Below are positions 26,556 to 36,400 of a stretch of DNA of 64,000 nucleotides, in pieces. The position numbers were made by a program, and so were the translations under genes. The stretch's first letter is position 1; every line of letters begins with the position of its first letter. The notes below the pieces were generated by a model. That model was not told the DNA's origin. It saw nothing but the letters and a program-made list of their open reading frames with translations, and did no database searches. The stretch comes from Brevibacterium sp. XM4083 (GTDB lineage: Bacteria > Actinomycetota > Actinomycetes > Actinomycetales > Brevibacteriaceae): contig NZ_VFYR02000001.1 in NCBI RefSeq assembly GCF_006489205.2, positions 1,086,555-1,150,554 on the forward strand, written 5' to 3'.

Positions 26556-29500
26556 TCAGTCGAGCGGGTAGCTGATCGCGGTCATGTTCACCCACGCACC
26601 TGTCGCTCCCGAGGCCCACACGGCCACGGTCCCGTCGGTGCGCACCTCCCAGTACAGGTTCACGGTCGTGTTCGACGCTGCCGACGTCTGATACAGGTGG
26701 GGAGGTCGGATCGTCGGAGGCAGAGTCATCACCGTCTGCATGCCCGACCAGGTAAACGAATACTGTCCTCGGAAATAGACGACGCCGTGACGGACCTTGT
26801 ACTGCCCGTTCGTGCGCTCCGTGAACGGTGCCCGCGGGGCTGGCAGATCAATCCACCCCGTGTCGGCCAGGGGCACGCCTGCAGCAGTCGCTGTTCCGTT
26901 GGCATTGAACGCCAGAGTCCCCCACTTGCCGGACCCATCGCCCCTGACTTCGAACATCGGCGTCGTCGACGCGATCGACGATGGGGTGGCCCGCGGATAC
27001 GTGTTCGCATCCGTTGCTGCCATTCCCGCCGGATCGAAGTAGTGCCAGGTTGCGACCGACTCGTCGGAGCGGAAGTGGGTGAACGTGCGACGGTACTCTG
27101 ACAGCGCCGGGCGGGTCGCTTTCTTCGCCGTGTACCCGCCGATATTGCCGACGCCCACCGGCAGCGGTGAACCCATCACCTTCAACCGCGAGCGGCGCGG
27201 CCACGTGAACCGAGTTCCTGGGCTGATCCGCGAATCGTAGTCAAGCGAACCGTCGTCACCGAGATCGGTCTCCCACGCATACGCCGCCCACCAATCCGGA
27301 GAGTCATCACCTGTCGTGGGTGGGGCGTATTCGTTGATACTTCCGGCACCGCCATTGAGAGTGCGGAACTTCCCGTCAGCGAACACGAGCCCGGTGTCGC
27401 GGCCGTTCTCAGCGGTCTTCCACGACTTCGCGGGATCCCACACCCCGGACGTGGAGAACGTCACGATCGCGTCCCCGACGTTGCCGGAGGTCTTGCGGAC
27501 GGTGACGAACGTGCCGCCACCCCAGTCGCCGGGGCCGATGTAGATTCCGCCGACGTCGGACTTCGTTCCGTCCTTGCAGTCGACGGTCGCGATCGTCGCA
27601 CCGGTCGTCTTGTTGTAGGTGCGCCACAGGAGGTTGCCCCCGTCAGCGCACTGGGCGATGACGACGTTCGTGCCGTCCGTACCGATGCCCGGCTTGTAGG
27701 CGAGCGGGTTCGACTTCGACCAGCCGACATCGGTGTACTCCCACTCGCGGAGGAACGCGCCGGCGGTGGAGTACACGCGCAAGAAGTACTTGTACGGGGT
27801 GCCGGACTTCTGGCCCAGGAGGAACAGTTCGGAGCCGATCGCGGTGACACCCCCGGAAGCCCAGAACTGGTCCGTTATCGGAATGTTGTCGCCGACGACT
27901 CCGGTGGCCGGGTCGATCGAGATGAGGCGGTCGCCCTCGGAAGCGTTGGGGACGTCGACAAACGTCCAGTACTTCCCATCCGCGTAGGCCAGGCCGTAGA
28001 GGACTCCACCCTCGGGAGGCGTGAACCCCACCGAGGCCCAGTACGGTTGCACCACCGGGGGCGCGGTCGGGTCCGTGACACCCGCCTCGAGGACGAGCTT
28101 CGCCCCCTGCCCGAGCTTGTTGTCCGTGTGCCGGAACTCCGCCGGGCCAGTCGCCACCATGGACTCGGCCTCAAGATCGCCCTTGAACGTCGACCCGTAG
28201 GGGGTGAGGCGGACTCGCCAATCGTCGGCGTCGTCGTAGACGGAGAGGCCCGAAGCGTCTTGGGTGACGCGGGCCCCGGTGCGGGCGGTTTGGATGGTGG
28301 CACCGGTGATGACCATGCCGTCGATCGCATCGGCCTCGAGCATGCCGGTGCGGATGCGCACGAACTCACCGATCTTCGCCCACAGCTCCTCGCTAGCGGT
28401 GATCTTCGACGCTGTCACTGCTCCGGTGAGGATCGCGTTCTCACCGATGAACTCGGTCGCCACGGCCATGCCGGCGACGACCACGTCGGCGAAGAGCTTC
28501 CGGACCGTCGCCTGGTCCATGGTGGCGGTGCCGGCGAGGAGCTGTCCGACCTCGATCTTGAGGAACTTCGCGACGTCGGCGGCGATGGTCTGGGCGACGA
28601 CGGTGGAGAGGGTGGACTGGCCGGTGACGAAGAGGTTCCTGATGTCGGCCTGCTGGATCGACGCTGTCGCCGCGGCGATCTTCTGCACCACAGCCTCAGC
28701 CATAGCCGCCAGCCCCGCCTTGAGGTTGCCGACCTCGAGGACTTCGGCTGCGAGGTGCGGGGTCTGGATGCCGCCGGCCTCGATGAGGGTGCCGCCAAGC
28801 TGCTCGTAGACCTTGAGTCCCGCGACGCTGTAGGCTGCGGTTCTCTCCGCTCCTGCGGAGTGGTTGAAGTACCAGTTCGCAATCCGAACGGCCGATACGC
28901 CGGGTGGCACCACGTTGAACGACACATATCTTGTCCAGGTCGTCGCTACGTTGTTGATGACGAAGGGGTACGACTGATTGCCGACACCGGTCGTCCACGG
29001 GTATCCGGATCGACCGAAGTGTTCCCCGGTCTGGTCTCGGAACTCGAGGATGAATCTTGAGCCAGGCTTGTCCGCTTTGAGCCAAACCTCTATGGCGATG
29101 CCACGGCCGGGTGTCACAGGTTGCAGCAAGTTGTACGAGAACTTTGCCGTTCCCTGACCGGCGACCGTTTTCACTGATGCTGGGAGTCCGCTTGGAGCGT
29201 CTGACGGGTCGAACGTGGCGAGTGCCGACCATCCGACAGCGCTGCCCTTCGACAGGTCTCCGTTCGGGATCAAGTTCCGGTCAGAGCCAATAAGTAGCTT
29301 GTCAGCTATCACCGAGCCGACGCGGAGTCGGTTGCCGTCGAGATCCCCGAACGTGCCCGTGCCGATGTCGATCTTCGCGAGCACCGCGGAGGAGAGGATC
29401 GTGGAGACCCACACGTTGCCGTTCCACCGCCACGACGAGAGGACAAGCCCGCCCGAGCCCATCGTCGACATGACCTCCCACCGGTCACCCACCACACCCG

Positions 29501-30443
29501 CATACTGGACGGGCGGGGACGACACGGATTGGGTGATCGAGTTCTTCCCATCCACGCGTGTGCGCACCGTGCTGATGTCACCCTCAAGCGCGGTGCGGGC
29601 GTTCGCGAGTGCCTGGTCCATCTGCGACTTCAACTCGGCATCGAAGCGCGCTGCCGCGTCGGCTGCGGACTGGACTGCACCCGAGATTGCTCCCGGCACC
29701 GCGGCGAGATCCTGCTCGGCATCGTCGAGGCGGCCCTCCGCGGCGGTGAGATCCTCACGCAGTTTCGGCAGCGTCGTGTCAGCGAGATCGCCGAGAGAGG
29801 TCTTGAGCTCGCTGAGCGCAGTCTCGGCGGTGGCGATCTTCTTCGCGAGCTCTTCCTGGCTCCCCTCCAACGCCTGCTTCGCCTGGTCGATGAGTCTCTG
29901 CGCCTCATCGATCGCGGCCTGCACGAGATCCCCATACCCGGGAACCTCGACCGTCACGAACCCGGACGCCGGCGAGAGCTTCCCCGCCTGGGACCAGGAG
30001 ACCAAGCACACCGTCCAGGTGCCCTTCTCGACACCGATCGTGACCTCACCACCCGACGCGGCCACGATGGAATCGCGGGCCGTGGCCCTCGTCGGGACGA
30101 ACTCGGCGGCGCCGGGCACGGCGTGGATCTCCGTGCGTGACCAATCCGTGGGAGCTACGAGTTCGTCGACGAAGTTCCCATCCCAGCGGGCAACGATCGT
30201 GCCGTTGTCGACCGAGACCTGTGGGGCCGAAGGGGTGGGCGGGGTCGGGCCGCCGATCACTGTGACCGTCTGCCGGCCGTCATCCTGCAGCCCGACCATC
30301 ATCCGCAGATTCCCGTCCGCGTCGTTGACATCGAGAGTGCCGTTCTCCAACGACGAATTCGCCAACTGCGGCCCCGTGGCGAGCGCGCGTTGTGCCTTCT
30401 TGAGGTTCTCGATGTCGCGGACCATGCGGTCGAGGGGTCTCAC
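26556..30443 (-). CDS. Large tail-tip / receptor-binding protein
   Basis: The 1295-residue protein starts with a short virion-attachment region. A beta domain near residue 70-170 and a long coiled coil at about 175-300 follow, then a segment like carbohydrate-binding modules (RNLIPNGDLSKGSAVGW region, about 385-550) and a second helical block. From about 800 on it has repeated beta strands resembling a propeller, ending with a short C-terminal domain. It probably recognises the host wall. The GTG at 30443 overlaps the preceding gene as GTGA. Confidence 0.75.
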   Translation of the reverse strand: MRPLDRMVRDIENLKKAQRALATGPQLANSSLENGTLDVNDADGNLRMMVGLQDDGRQTVTVIGGPTPPTPSAPQVSVDNGTIVARWDGNFVDELVAPTDWSRTEIHAVPGAAEFVPTRATARDSIVAASGGEVTIGVEKGTWTVCLVSWSQAGKLSPASGFVTVEVPGYGDLVQAAIDEAQRLIDQAKQALEGSQEELAKKIATAETALSELKTSLGDLADTTLPKLREDLTAAEGRLDDAEQDLAAVPGAISGAVQSAADAAARFDAELKSQMDQALANARTALEGDISTVRTRVDGKNSITQSVSSPPVQYAGVVGDRWEVMSTMGSGGLVLSSWRWNGNVWVSTILSSAVLAKIDIGTGTFGDLDGNRLRVGSVIADKLLIGSDRNLIPNGDLSKGSAVGWSALATFDPSDAPSGLPASVKTVAGQGTAKFSYNLLQPVTPGRGIAIEVWLKADKPGSRFILEFRDQTGEHFGRSGYPWTTGVGNQSYPFVINNVATTWTRYVSFNVVPPGVSAVRIANWYFNHSAGAERTAAYSVAGLKVYEQLGGTLIEAGGIQTPHLAAEVLEVGNLKAGLAAMAEAVVQKIAAATASIQQADIRNLFVTGQSTLSTVVAQTIAADVAKFLKIEVGQLLAGTATMDQATVRKLFADVVVAGMAVATEFIGENAILTGAVTASKITASEELWAKIGEFVRIRTGMLEADAIDGMVITGATIQTARTGARVTQDASGLSVYDDADDWRVRLTPYGSTFKGDLEAESMVATGPAEFRHTDNKLGQGAKLVLEAGVTDPTAPPVVQPYWASVGFTPPEGGVLYGLAYADGKYWTFVDVPNASEGDRLISIDPATGVVGDNIPITDQFWASGGVTAIGSELFLLGQKSGTPYKYFLRVYSTAGAFLREWEYTDVGWSKSNPLAYKPGIGTDGTNVVIAQCADGGNLLWRTYNKTTGATIATVDCKDGTKSDVGGIYIGPGDWGGGTFVTVRKTSGNVGDAIVTFSTSGVWDPAKSWKTAENGRDTGLVFADGKFRTLNGGAGSINEYAPPTTGDDSPDWWAAYAWETDLGDDGSLDYDSRISPGTRFTWPRRSRLKVMGSPLPVGVGNIGGYTAKKATRPALSEYRRTFTHFRSDESVATWHYFDPAGMAATDANTYPRATPSSIASTTPMFEVRGDGSGKWGTLAFNANGTATAAGVPLADTGWIDLPAPRAPFTERTNGQYKVRHGVVYFRGQYSFTWSGMQTVMTLPPTIRPPHLYQTSAASNTTVNLYWEVRTDGTVAVWASGATGAWVNMTAISYPLD

Positions 30444-31555
30444 TTGCTCACCTTCTCTGCGCGTCGGACCTGCAGGGTGGTCGTGTTCGTGTTGGGGCGG
30501 ATCTGGATGCCGAGGATCTTCACCCAGACGCTGTGTCGGCCCTGCCAGCCGTCGGCGGTGTTGATGAGGATGTCGTCACCGACTTGGTAGGAGCCGAGGA
30601 GTGCGTTTGGGTGTTGGGCGACGGCGAGGTCGCTGATGTCGTCCTGGCCGGTGCGGGCTCGGCGTTCGGCTGCGGCGCGTTGCCGGGCCGCTGTGGGGGT
30701 GGTGATGGATTTGTCGGCGACGACCTCGTAGCGGCCGAGGCGGCCGGGTGCGGGGTCGGCGTCTTCGGCTCGCATCATCTTCTGTCCCTCGCCTGCGCCG
30801 AGGACGATGACGTTCGAGGCGTAGGAGTCCGCGTCGGTCTTGAACTGGGGGAGCACGGTGACGTTCTCTCCGACGGTGAACCGGAGGTCGGTGCGGCGAG
30901 CGCCGAGGCGTGGGTAGCCGTAGGTGAGGGTGTGGTGGATTCGCGTTTTGTCGGTGTTCCAGGTGTGGGTGAGCGTGTATTCGAAGGGGGCGAGGTCGGC
31001 GAGTTCGTCGAACTCTTTCGCGAGGTCGTGGGTTTGCCAGTATGCGAGGACGTAGGGGGTGACCTTCACCGGCGTGGTGGATGGGGGGATGGTGTCGTCG
31101 CCGATGAACATGGTGCGGGACTTCGTGGCGCCGTCGAATTCGATGCCGAGGTTGAAGTTCTTGCGGGCTTGGGTGTGGTCCCACAGGTGGCGGGAGACCT
31201 TGAGGGGGTCGTCGCGTTCGATGACCTTGTGTCCGGTGTAGGGCATGCCGGTGAGGTACCCGGTGTGGCCGATGCAGTCGAGTCCGAGCTTCGGGCCGTC
31301 GGTGTCGATGTTTTCGAGGATGCCGCCGCCGCGGATGAGGCCGTCGACCTCGGCGTAGATGCCGGTGGTGCCGGCCTCGAGGATGAACTGCCCGTTCTGT
31401 TTGAGGGAGGGGTGTTCGGGTTCGATGGTGGCTTTGATACCGCCGTGGCCGTTGACGACCTGGTGGATCTCCACGTCGGTCAGTGGCACGTTCGTGTTCA
31501 GGAACGTCTCGGTGCCGTCACCGTTGAGTCTGGTTGCGAGGTAGCGCCATGTCAT
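30440..31555 (-). CDS. Minor tail protein (siphovirus tail hub/ReqiPepy6 Gp37-like)
   Basis: The 371-residue beta-rich protein has a conserved N-terminus (MTWRYLATRL), a GGIKATIEPEH strand and a GYLTGMPYTG loop. Actinophage tail-hub proteins between Dit and fibre share this pattern. It sits in the expected place, after the second minor tail protein and before the fibre. The role is baseplate assembly at the tail end. Confidence 0.7.
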   Translation of the reverse strand: MTWRYLATRLNGDGTETFLNTNVPLTDVEIHQVVNGHGGIKATIEPEHPSLKQNGQFILEAGTTGIYAEVDGLIRGGGILENIDTDGPKLGLDCIGHTGYLTGMPYTGHKVIERDDPLKVSRHLWDHTQARKNFNLGIEFDGATKSRTMFIGDDTIPPSTTPVKVTPYVLAYWQTHDLAKEFDELADLAPFEYTLTHTWNTDKTRIHHTLTYGYPRLGARRTDLRFTVGENVTVLPQFKTDADSYASNVIVLGAGEGQKMMRAEDADPAPGRLGRYEVVADKSITTPTAARQRAAAERRARTGQDDISDLAVAQHPNALLGSYQVGDDILINTADGWQGRHSVWVKILGIQIRPNTNTTTLQVRRAEKVSK

Positions 31556-31565
31556 GGGCGTGTGC

Positions 31566-32576
31566 TCACTCGGTGGACGGGTCGGGTTCTTCGAGGAACG
31601 TCACCTTCAGCGACAGGCCGGAGAGGCCGTCCATGCGCACGACGCCGGTGGCGGTCGAGGAGTCGTGGCGACGGGCTCGGAACGCGAACGTCATCATCTG
31701 TCCGCGCATCGACGAGCTGATGGTGCGGTAGTCCGACATCAACCACGGCTGCCTCTGAATGTTGCCCTCGGCGGCGTCGAACGCGAACTCCTGCGTGCTG
31801 TGCGGGAACGGCTGGCCCGAGTAGTTGCCCTCGGCGGAGGAGGGGCCGTAGTTGATCCAGTACCGTCCCCACACGTTCGCCGCCGAGTAGCGGACCTGGT
31901 ACCAGGCGGGTTCGACGACCATCGCCGTCGCCCAGGCCGGGCAGAAAATCTGCTGACGGGCACCGGTCGGGGTGCCGTCGCCGGGGAACCACTCGCCGGC
32001 CGACGTCTTCGAGTTCAACGCCATGCCCTGATCGGAGGCCACCGAGGCGCGGGACCGGTTGACGACGAGGATGCGAGGGTTCGCCATTTCCCGAATGTCT
32101 GTGAGCATCGCATTCGTGATGGTCGCCGTGTTCGCCGGCTGGTTGAGCTTCTTCAACGGCACATACGGCACCGTCGTCGGCAGCGCACCCACCCACTCGT
32201 AGAAGTTGCGGGGGTCGGTGGCAGGGTTCGCCGGCTTCGGTCCCTCGTACTGCTCATCTTTGATCCGGATGATGAGGTACCGCACCGCGCCACCCGATGA
32301 CCCGGTGGCCGGCACAGGGAAGTCCGTCGACGAGGTCTCACGCACCGCATAGGACTGGCCTGCACCGCCCGGGCCGAGGTAGTCGTTCGGGGTGACACCG
32401 GCCCCGGCGTGGATGCGCACCGCACCGCCCGGGGTCGGCAGCGCGGAGACCCGCAGGTCACGAGGAGCCATGATGCCGCGGCCGCCGTTCGTCGCCGCGT
32501 ACAGGGCGAGGCGAGCGCCTTCGACTTCGTTCTCGGCGCCGCCGCCGATCGCCCAGGGGATGTTCTGCAAGGCCAT
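31566..32576 (-). CDS. Minor tail protein
   Basis: The 336-residue protein begins with a Gly-rich region (IPWAIGGGAENEVEG) found in actinophage minor tail proteins and continues as beta-rich sequence with many aromatics. GGGAG precedes the ATG. Its place between the Dit-like and hub-like genes suggests a tail-tip component, possibly surface binding. Confidence 0.7.
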   Translation of the reverse strand: MALQNIPWAIGGGAENEVEGARLALYAATNGGRGIMAPRDLRVSALPTPGGAVRIHAGAGVTPNDYLGPGGAGQSYAVRETSSTDFPVPATGSSGGAVRYLIIRIKDEQYEGPKPANPATDPRNFYEWVGALPTTVPYVPLKKLNQPANTATITNAMLTDIREMANPRILVVNRSRASVASDQGMALNSKTSAGEWFPGDGTPTGARQQIFCPAWATAMVVEPAWYQVRYSAANVWGRYWINYGPSSAEGNYSGQPFPHSTQEFAFDAAEGNIQRQPWLMSDYRTISSSMRGQMMTFAFRARRHDSSTATGVVRMDGLSGLSLKVTFLEEPDPSTE

Positions 32577-32588
32577 GAGTGATCTCCC

Positions 32589-33461
32589 TCAGAGTGTGGT
32601 GATGGTGGGCCGCCACGTGAGAGTGACGGTGGAGGTGCCGGACTGGTCCTCGCCGGTGAACTTGATCTCCGAGGGACCGGGCGGGATCGTGATGTCATCG
32701 AGGCGGGTGCCCGGGCTGATGAGGCCGGCCGCGGAGGTGCCGGTGTCCCAGAGGACTGTTCGCCGGCGGGTGTCGAGGATGATGGAGCGGTCATACGGCA
32801 GGTTCTGGGTGACCCCGAACCGCCACCCGGGGCCGGTGACGACGGCCTTGCTGACGGGGCCGTGGACCTCGACGAGCACGTCGTGGGTGGGAGTGGTGCC
32901 GCCGCCGTCGGAGATGATGCCCTGCCGGGTGCCGCCCTGCGTGGTGCCCCAGGGGAAGACGATCGGGAACACGAAACCCCCGGCCCGGCCGGGGGTCATC
33001 GTCATCTTGAGCTGCCTGGACACGCCGTCGACAAGGTCCGGTGACGACGGTTGGAACGTACCCTCGGCCTTGAGGGTCTCGAGGACGAAGAGGTCCGAGG
33101 GGTCGGTGAGCTTGAGGTCGCGGGGGCGGCCGTAGATGCGGCGGACCGTGTCGTGCAGCGCGAAGTCGAGCGGCACCTCGTCACCCGGGTCGCGCACGTC
33201 CGGGGCCTCCCACGCCTTGACGAGGGCGAAGTAGTTCTCCGCGGCCTCGGCGGGGTCCGCTCCGGTGATCGTGAACTTCAACCCCCACGGTTTGACGTCC
33301 TTGTAGTCGCGTCCGAAGAACACGCCCGCGGCGACGGGGTTGAGGACATCCTGGTCACGCCACACCAGGCCCGGCGTTTCGATGCCGTTCAGATACACGG
33401 GCCGGTCGGGTCCGAACCGGTACCCGCGCAGATCGAACTCAGAATGGGACAGGGTCGGCAT
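32589..33461 (-). CDS. Distal tail (Dit-like) minor tail protein
   Basis: The 290-residue protein directly follows the tape measure gene with a 2-base gap. It has the Dit-type N-terminal domain (strands around FDLRGYRFG and GLVWRDQDV) and a C-terminal galectin-like beta sandwich with SEIKFTGED. Dit forms the ring joining tail tube to tip. Confidence 0.72.
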   Translation of the reverse strand: MPTLSHSEFDLRGYRFGPDRPVYLNGIETPGLVWRDQDVLNPVAAGVFFGRDYKDVKPWGLKFTITGADPAEAAENYFALVKAWEAPDVRDPGDEVPLDFALHDTVRRIYGRPRDLKLTDPSDLFVLETLKAEGTFQPSSPDLVDGVSRQLKMTMTPGRAGGFVFPIVFPWGTTQGGTRQGIISDGGGTTPTHDVLVEVHGPVSKAVVTGPGWRFGVTQNLPYDRSIILDTRRRTVLWDTGTSAAGLISPGTRLDDITIPPGPSEIKFTGEDQSGTSTVTLTWRPTITTL

Positions 33462-33463
33462 GG

Positions 33464-36400
33464 TCAACTCCCGAGGAGGGTCGAGGAACGGGCGAGGGTG
33501 CGCTTCGCGTCGGTGTAGCCACTCGCGACCGCGGAATGGACGAACCCAGTCATCTGTTGCCCATCGACGGACACGGTGATCTGGACGCCGTCGAGGAGAC
33601 CCGCGATGTCGGCCTTCGTCATCTGGCCGGCCGCCGCCGCGGCGATCGCGGCCACGGAGGCGTCGTCGAGGCCGATCGTCGAGGGCACACCGCGCATCAC
33701 CTGGTTCTCGATCGCCACGGACTCCTTGTGCGGCATGACCTGCTCGCCGCCGGCGAAGTTCACGACCTTCGACCCGTCGCCGCCGAGGCGCGCCCACTTG
33801 CCGAACCGGTCACGGACGAGCTCGAAGCCGTCCTCCCCGACCTCGGCGAGACCCGGGATCGCGGCGAGGGTGCCGTCGGCGTAGCCGTGGCCCTTGCCGA
33901 TGAAGTCGAGCATGTTCCAGCCGCGGCGCTTCGCCTTGTACTTCGCCCAGTTCATGCCGGCGACGAGATTCGCGAGGGGGTGCGTGCGATCGTTGGGCAG
34001 CGACTTGTCGCGGAAGGCGGCGAACGTGCCCGGGATGACCTGCACGAGACCCATCGCCTCGTTGCCACCCGAGTTCACGTCGCGCACCTGCTGGCGGATG
34101 CTCGGGTTGCCACCGGACTCGGACTTGATCTGCCGCAGCCACGCGTTCACGTAGTCATCGGTGGTGGGCAGACCGACACGCTTGAGGGCCTGGATGACCG
34201 TGTCACGCCACCGTTCGACCCCGGACCCGCCGGGCATGACGAACGTCTGCGACTTCCCGAACTCGGCGGCCTTCTTCACCAGGCCCTCGGCAGCGCGGGA
34301 CATGATGCCGCGGCCCATCTGACCGGCCAGCCCTGCGGGGAGCTTCGGCGCGAACTTTCCGTAGATGTCGGTGGAGAGCTTCTGCGCGGCCCGACGGTAT
34401 GCCTTCTCGAGGTTCGCACCGGGGTCGACGTTCGCACGCTCGAGGAACGGGTGCGAGGGTGGCATGAACTCGTCGCCACCTGTGAACGCGCCCGGGGTCA
34501 TGTCGGCACCGGCACCACCGGGGACGGCACGGTTTGCCCAGTGCACATGGTTCCAGTGGATCTTCCGCACCGCACCGGAGTAGGTGTAGGGGCGGCCGTT
34601 TTTGATCTGACGTCCACCCGCCGGGGAGTAGATGATCTCGTTGGAATTGCGGTAGTTGTTGTAGAGGAAATCGAAGATCTGCCGCATCGGCCCGCCGAGG
34701 TCGACCGCCATTCCTCGCGAGTGATACGAGGTGTTGCCCGACACTGTGGTCGCCCCACCGCGGTAGGCGGAGTTGAGAGTCGCGGACGGGAACTTGCTCT
34801 TGACGATGCCCCACAGGCCCCGCCACACACCGCCGTCGGCGAAGTGCTCGGCCTGCATCTCGTAGAGGTCATCGAGGCGACCCTCCCGGGCGGCACGGTT
34901 CTGGGCCTTGATTCCGGCCTCGCCGCCCATCGCTTTCGTCCACTCGGGCACCATGAACGCCTCACCACCGGAGAGGTCGATGCGCCCACCCGTCGGAGAG
35001 TAGAACTGGTGGATGTCCTGCCCAGGCGAGTACCCGGGCAGGGTGCCCCCGTCGGCGTACTTCAGCTTCGCCGGGGCCTTGAGCTTCACCCCGACTTCAG
35101 CGAACGCAGCGTTGACCGCCGAGGCGAACCCGCCGAGGACACTGATCGTGCGATTCAGGGAGTCCCCGACGTCGCCGGGGGTGCGGCCCATCGTCCGGTC
35201 GATGCCCGCGCGCATCCCCTCGAAGCTGTCGCGACCACTGCGGCTGATCGAGGAGAACCCGCTATCGGTGGTGCGTTCGAGCTCGCCGAGGCGGCCGGAC
35301 ACGTCCCGGTCCATGCCGCGCATCGTCGAATCCACACCCGAACGCATCCACGCCACCGAGGCGGCAGTCTGGTCGTTCATCGCCCTCCACCCGTCACGCT
35401 GGGTGGTGGCCATGCTGGAGAGGTTCCTCGCCTGATCCCCAGCCATAGTCGTCAGATTCGACCAGTGGTTCGCAGTCATCGCCTGCAGCGACGACGCCTG
35501 ATTCGTCGACATCGCCACGAGGTTCGCCGACTGAGTCTCGGACATGGCCGTCATCGCGGTCAGGGTGGACTCCTGACGGGCCGTCAGCGACGCATCGGTG
35601 TCAGCGGTCATCTGCAGGTACGCGGCGGCTGTGAGGGCCTGCATGGACGTCAGCGCGTCCGTCGTCGTCGCGACCGTGTCATCCCACGACACCTCCGCGC
35701 CGGCCTGCGACCCCGCCAAGTCCGTCGGCGCCGGCACCGCGGCGGCCGCAACCGGACCAGAGGCGAGCGCCGAGGTGTCCGTGGTCGCGGCGACGTCGAG
35801 GGGGATCGGGCCGAGCCCGGTGAGCGGGGGTACGGCGGCGAGGCCGAGCTGGGCGGCGGTGTCCTCGATGGTGGCGAGCGAGTCGATCAGGGCGTTGTTG
35901 AGACCGGCGGCGGTGTCGAGGCCGCGGGCGTACATGACCGTGGACGGGGACTTGATGCCGAGGGCGCGTTTGAGGGAGTTCTCCATGCCGCGAGCGATGC
36001 GCTCGATCGTCTTCTCCACGGCCTTCTGCTGGGATTCGAGGCCCTTGACGAGGCCCGCGGCGGCGTTGACGCCGCCCTTGTAGAACCCCTCGGTGACGTA
36101 GGCGCCGGCCTGGTCGGCGTACTTCGCGATGTCCTTGTAGGAGGCGTTGATCGAGCGGACGTCGGAGCCGGTGCCTTTGAGGAGTTCGTCGGCCATGGTG
36201 ATCGACTCGTCGATGGACCCGGCCTGGGCGACTTCTTGAAGGATCGCGCCCGAGTAGCCCATGCGCTGAAGGCGCTTGAGTTTGTCGGAGAGGTCACGGA
36301 CGCGTTTGGCTGCGGCCGCGGCGTTCGTGCGCACCCCGGACACGCCCTGCGTCTGCTGCCACACGCCGGCCTTGTTCTGTGCCCACTGGGAGTCGACGTC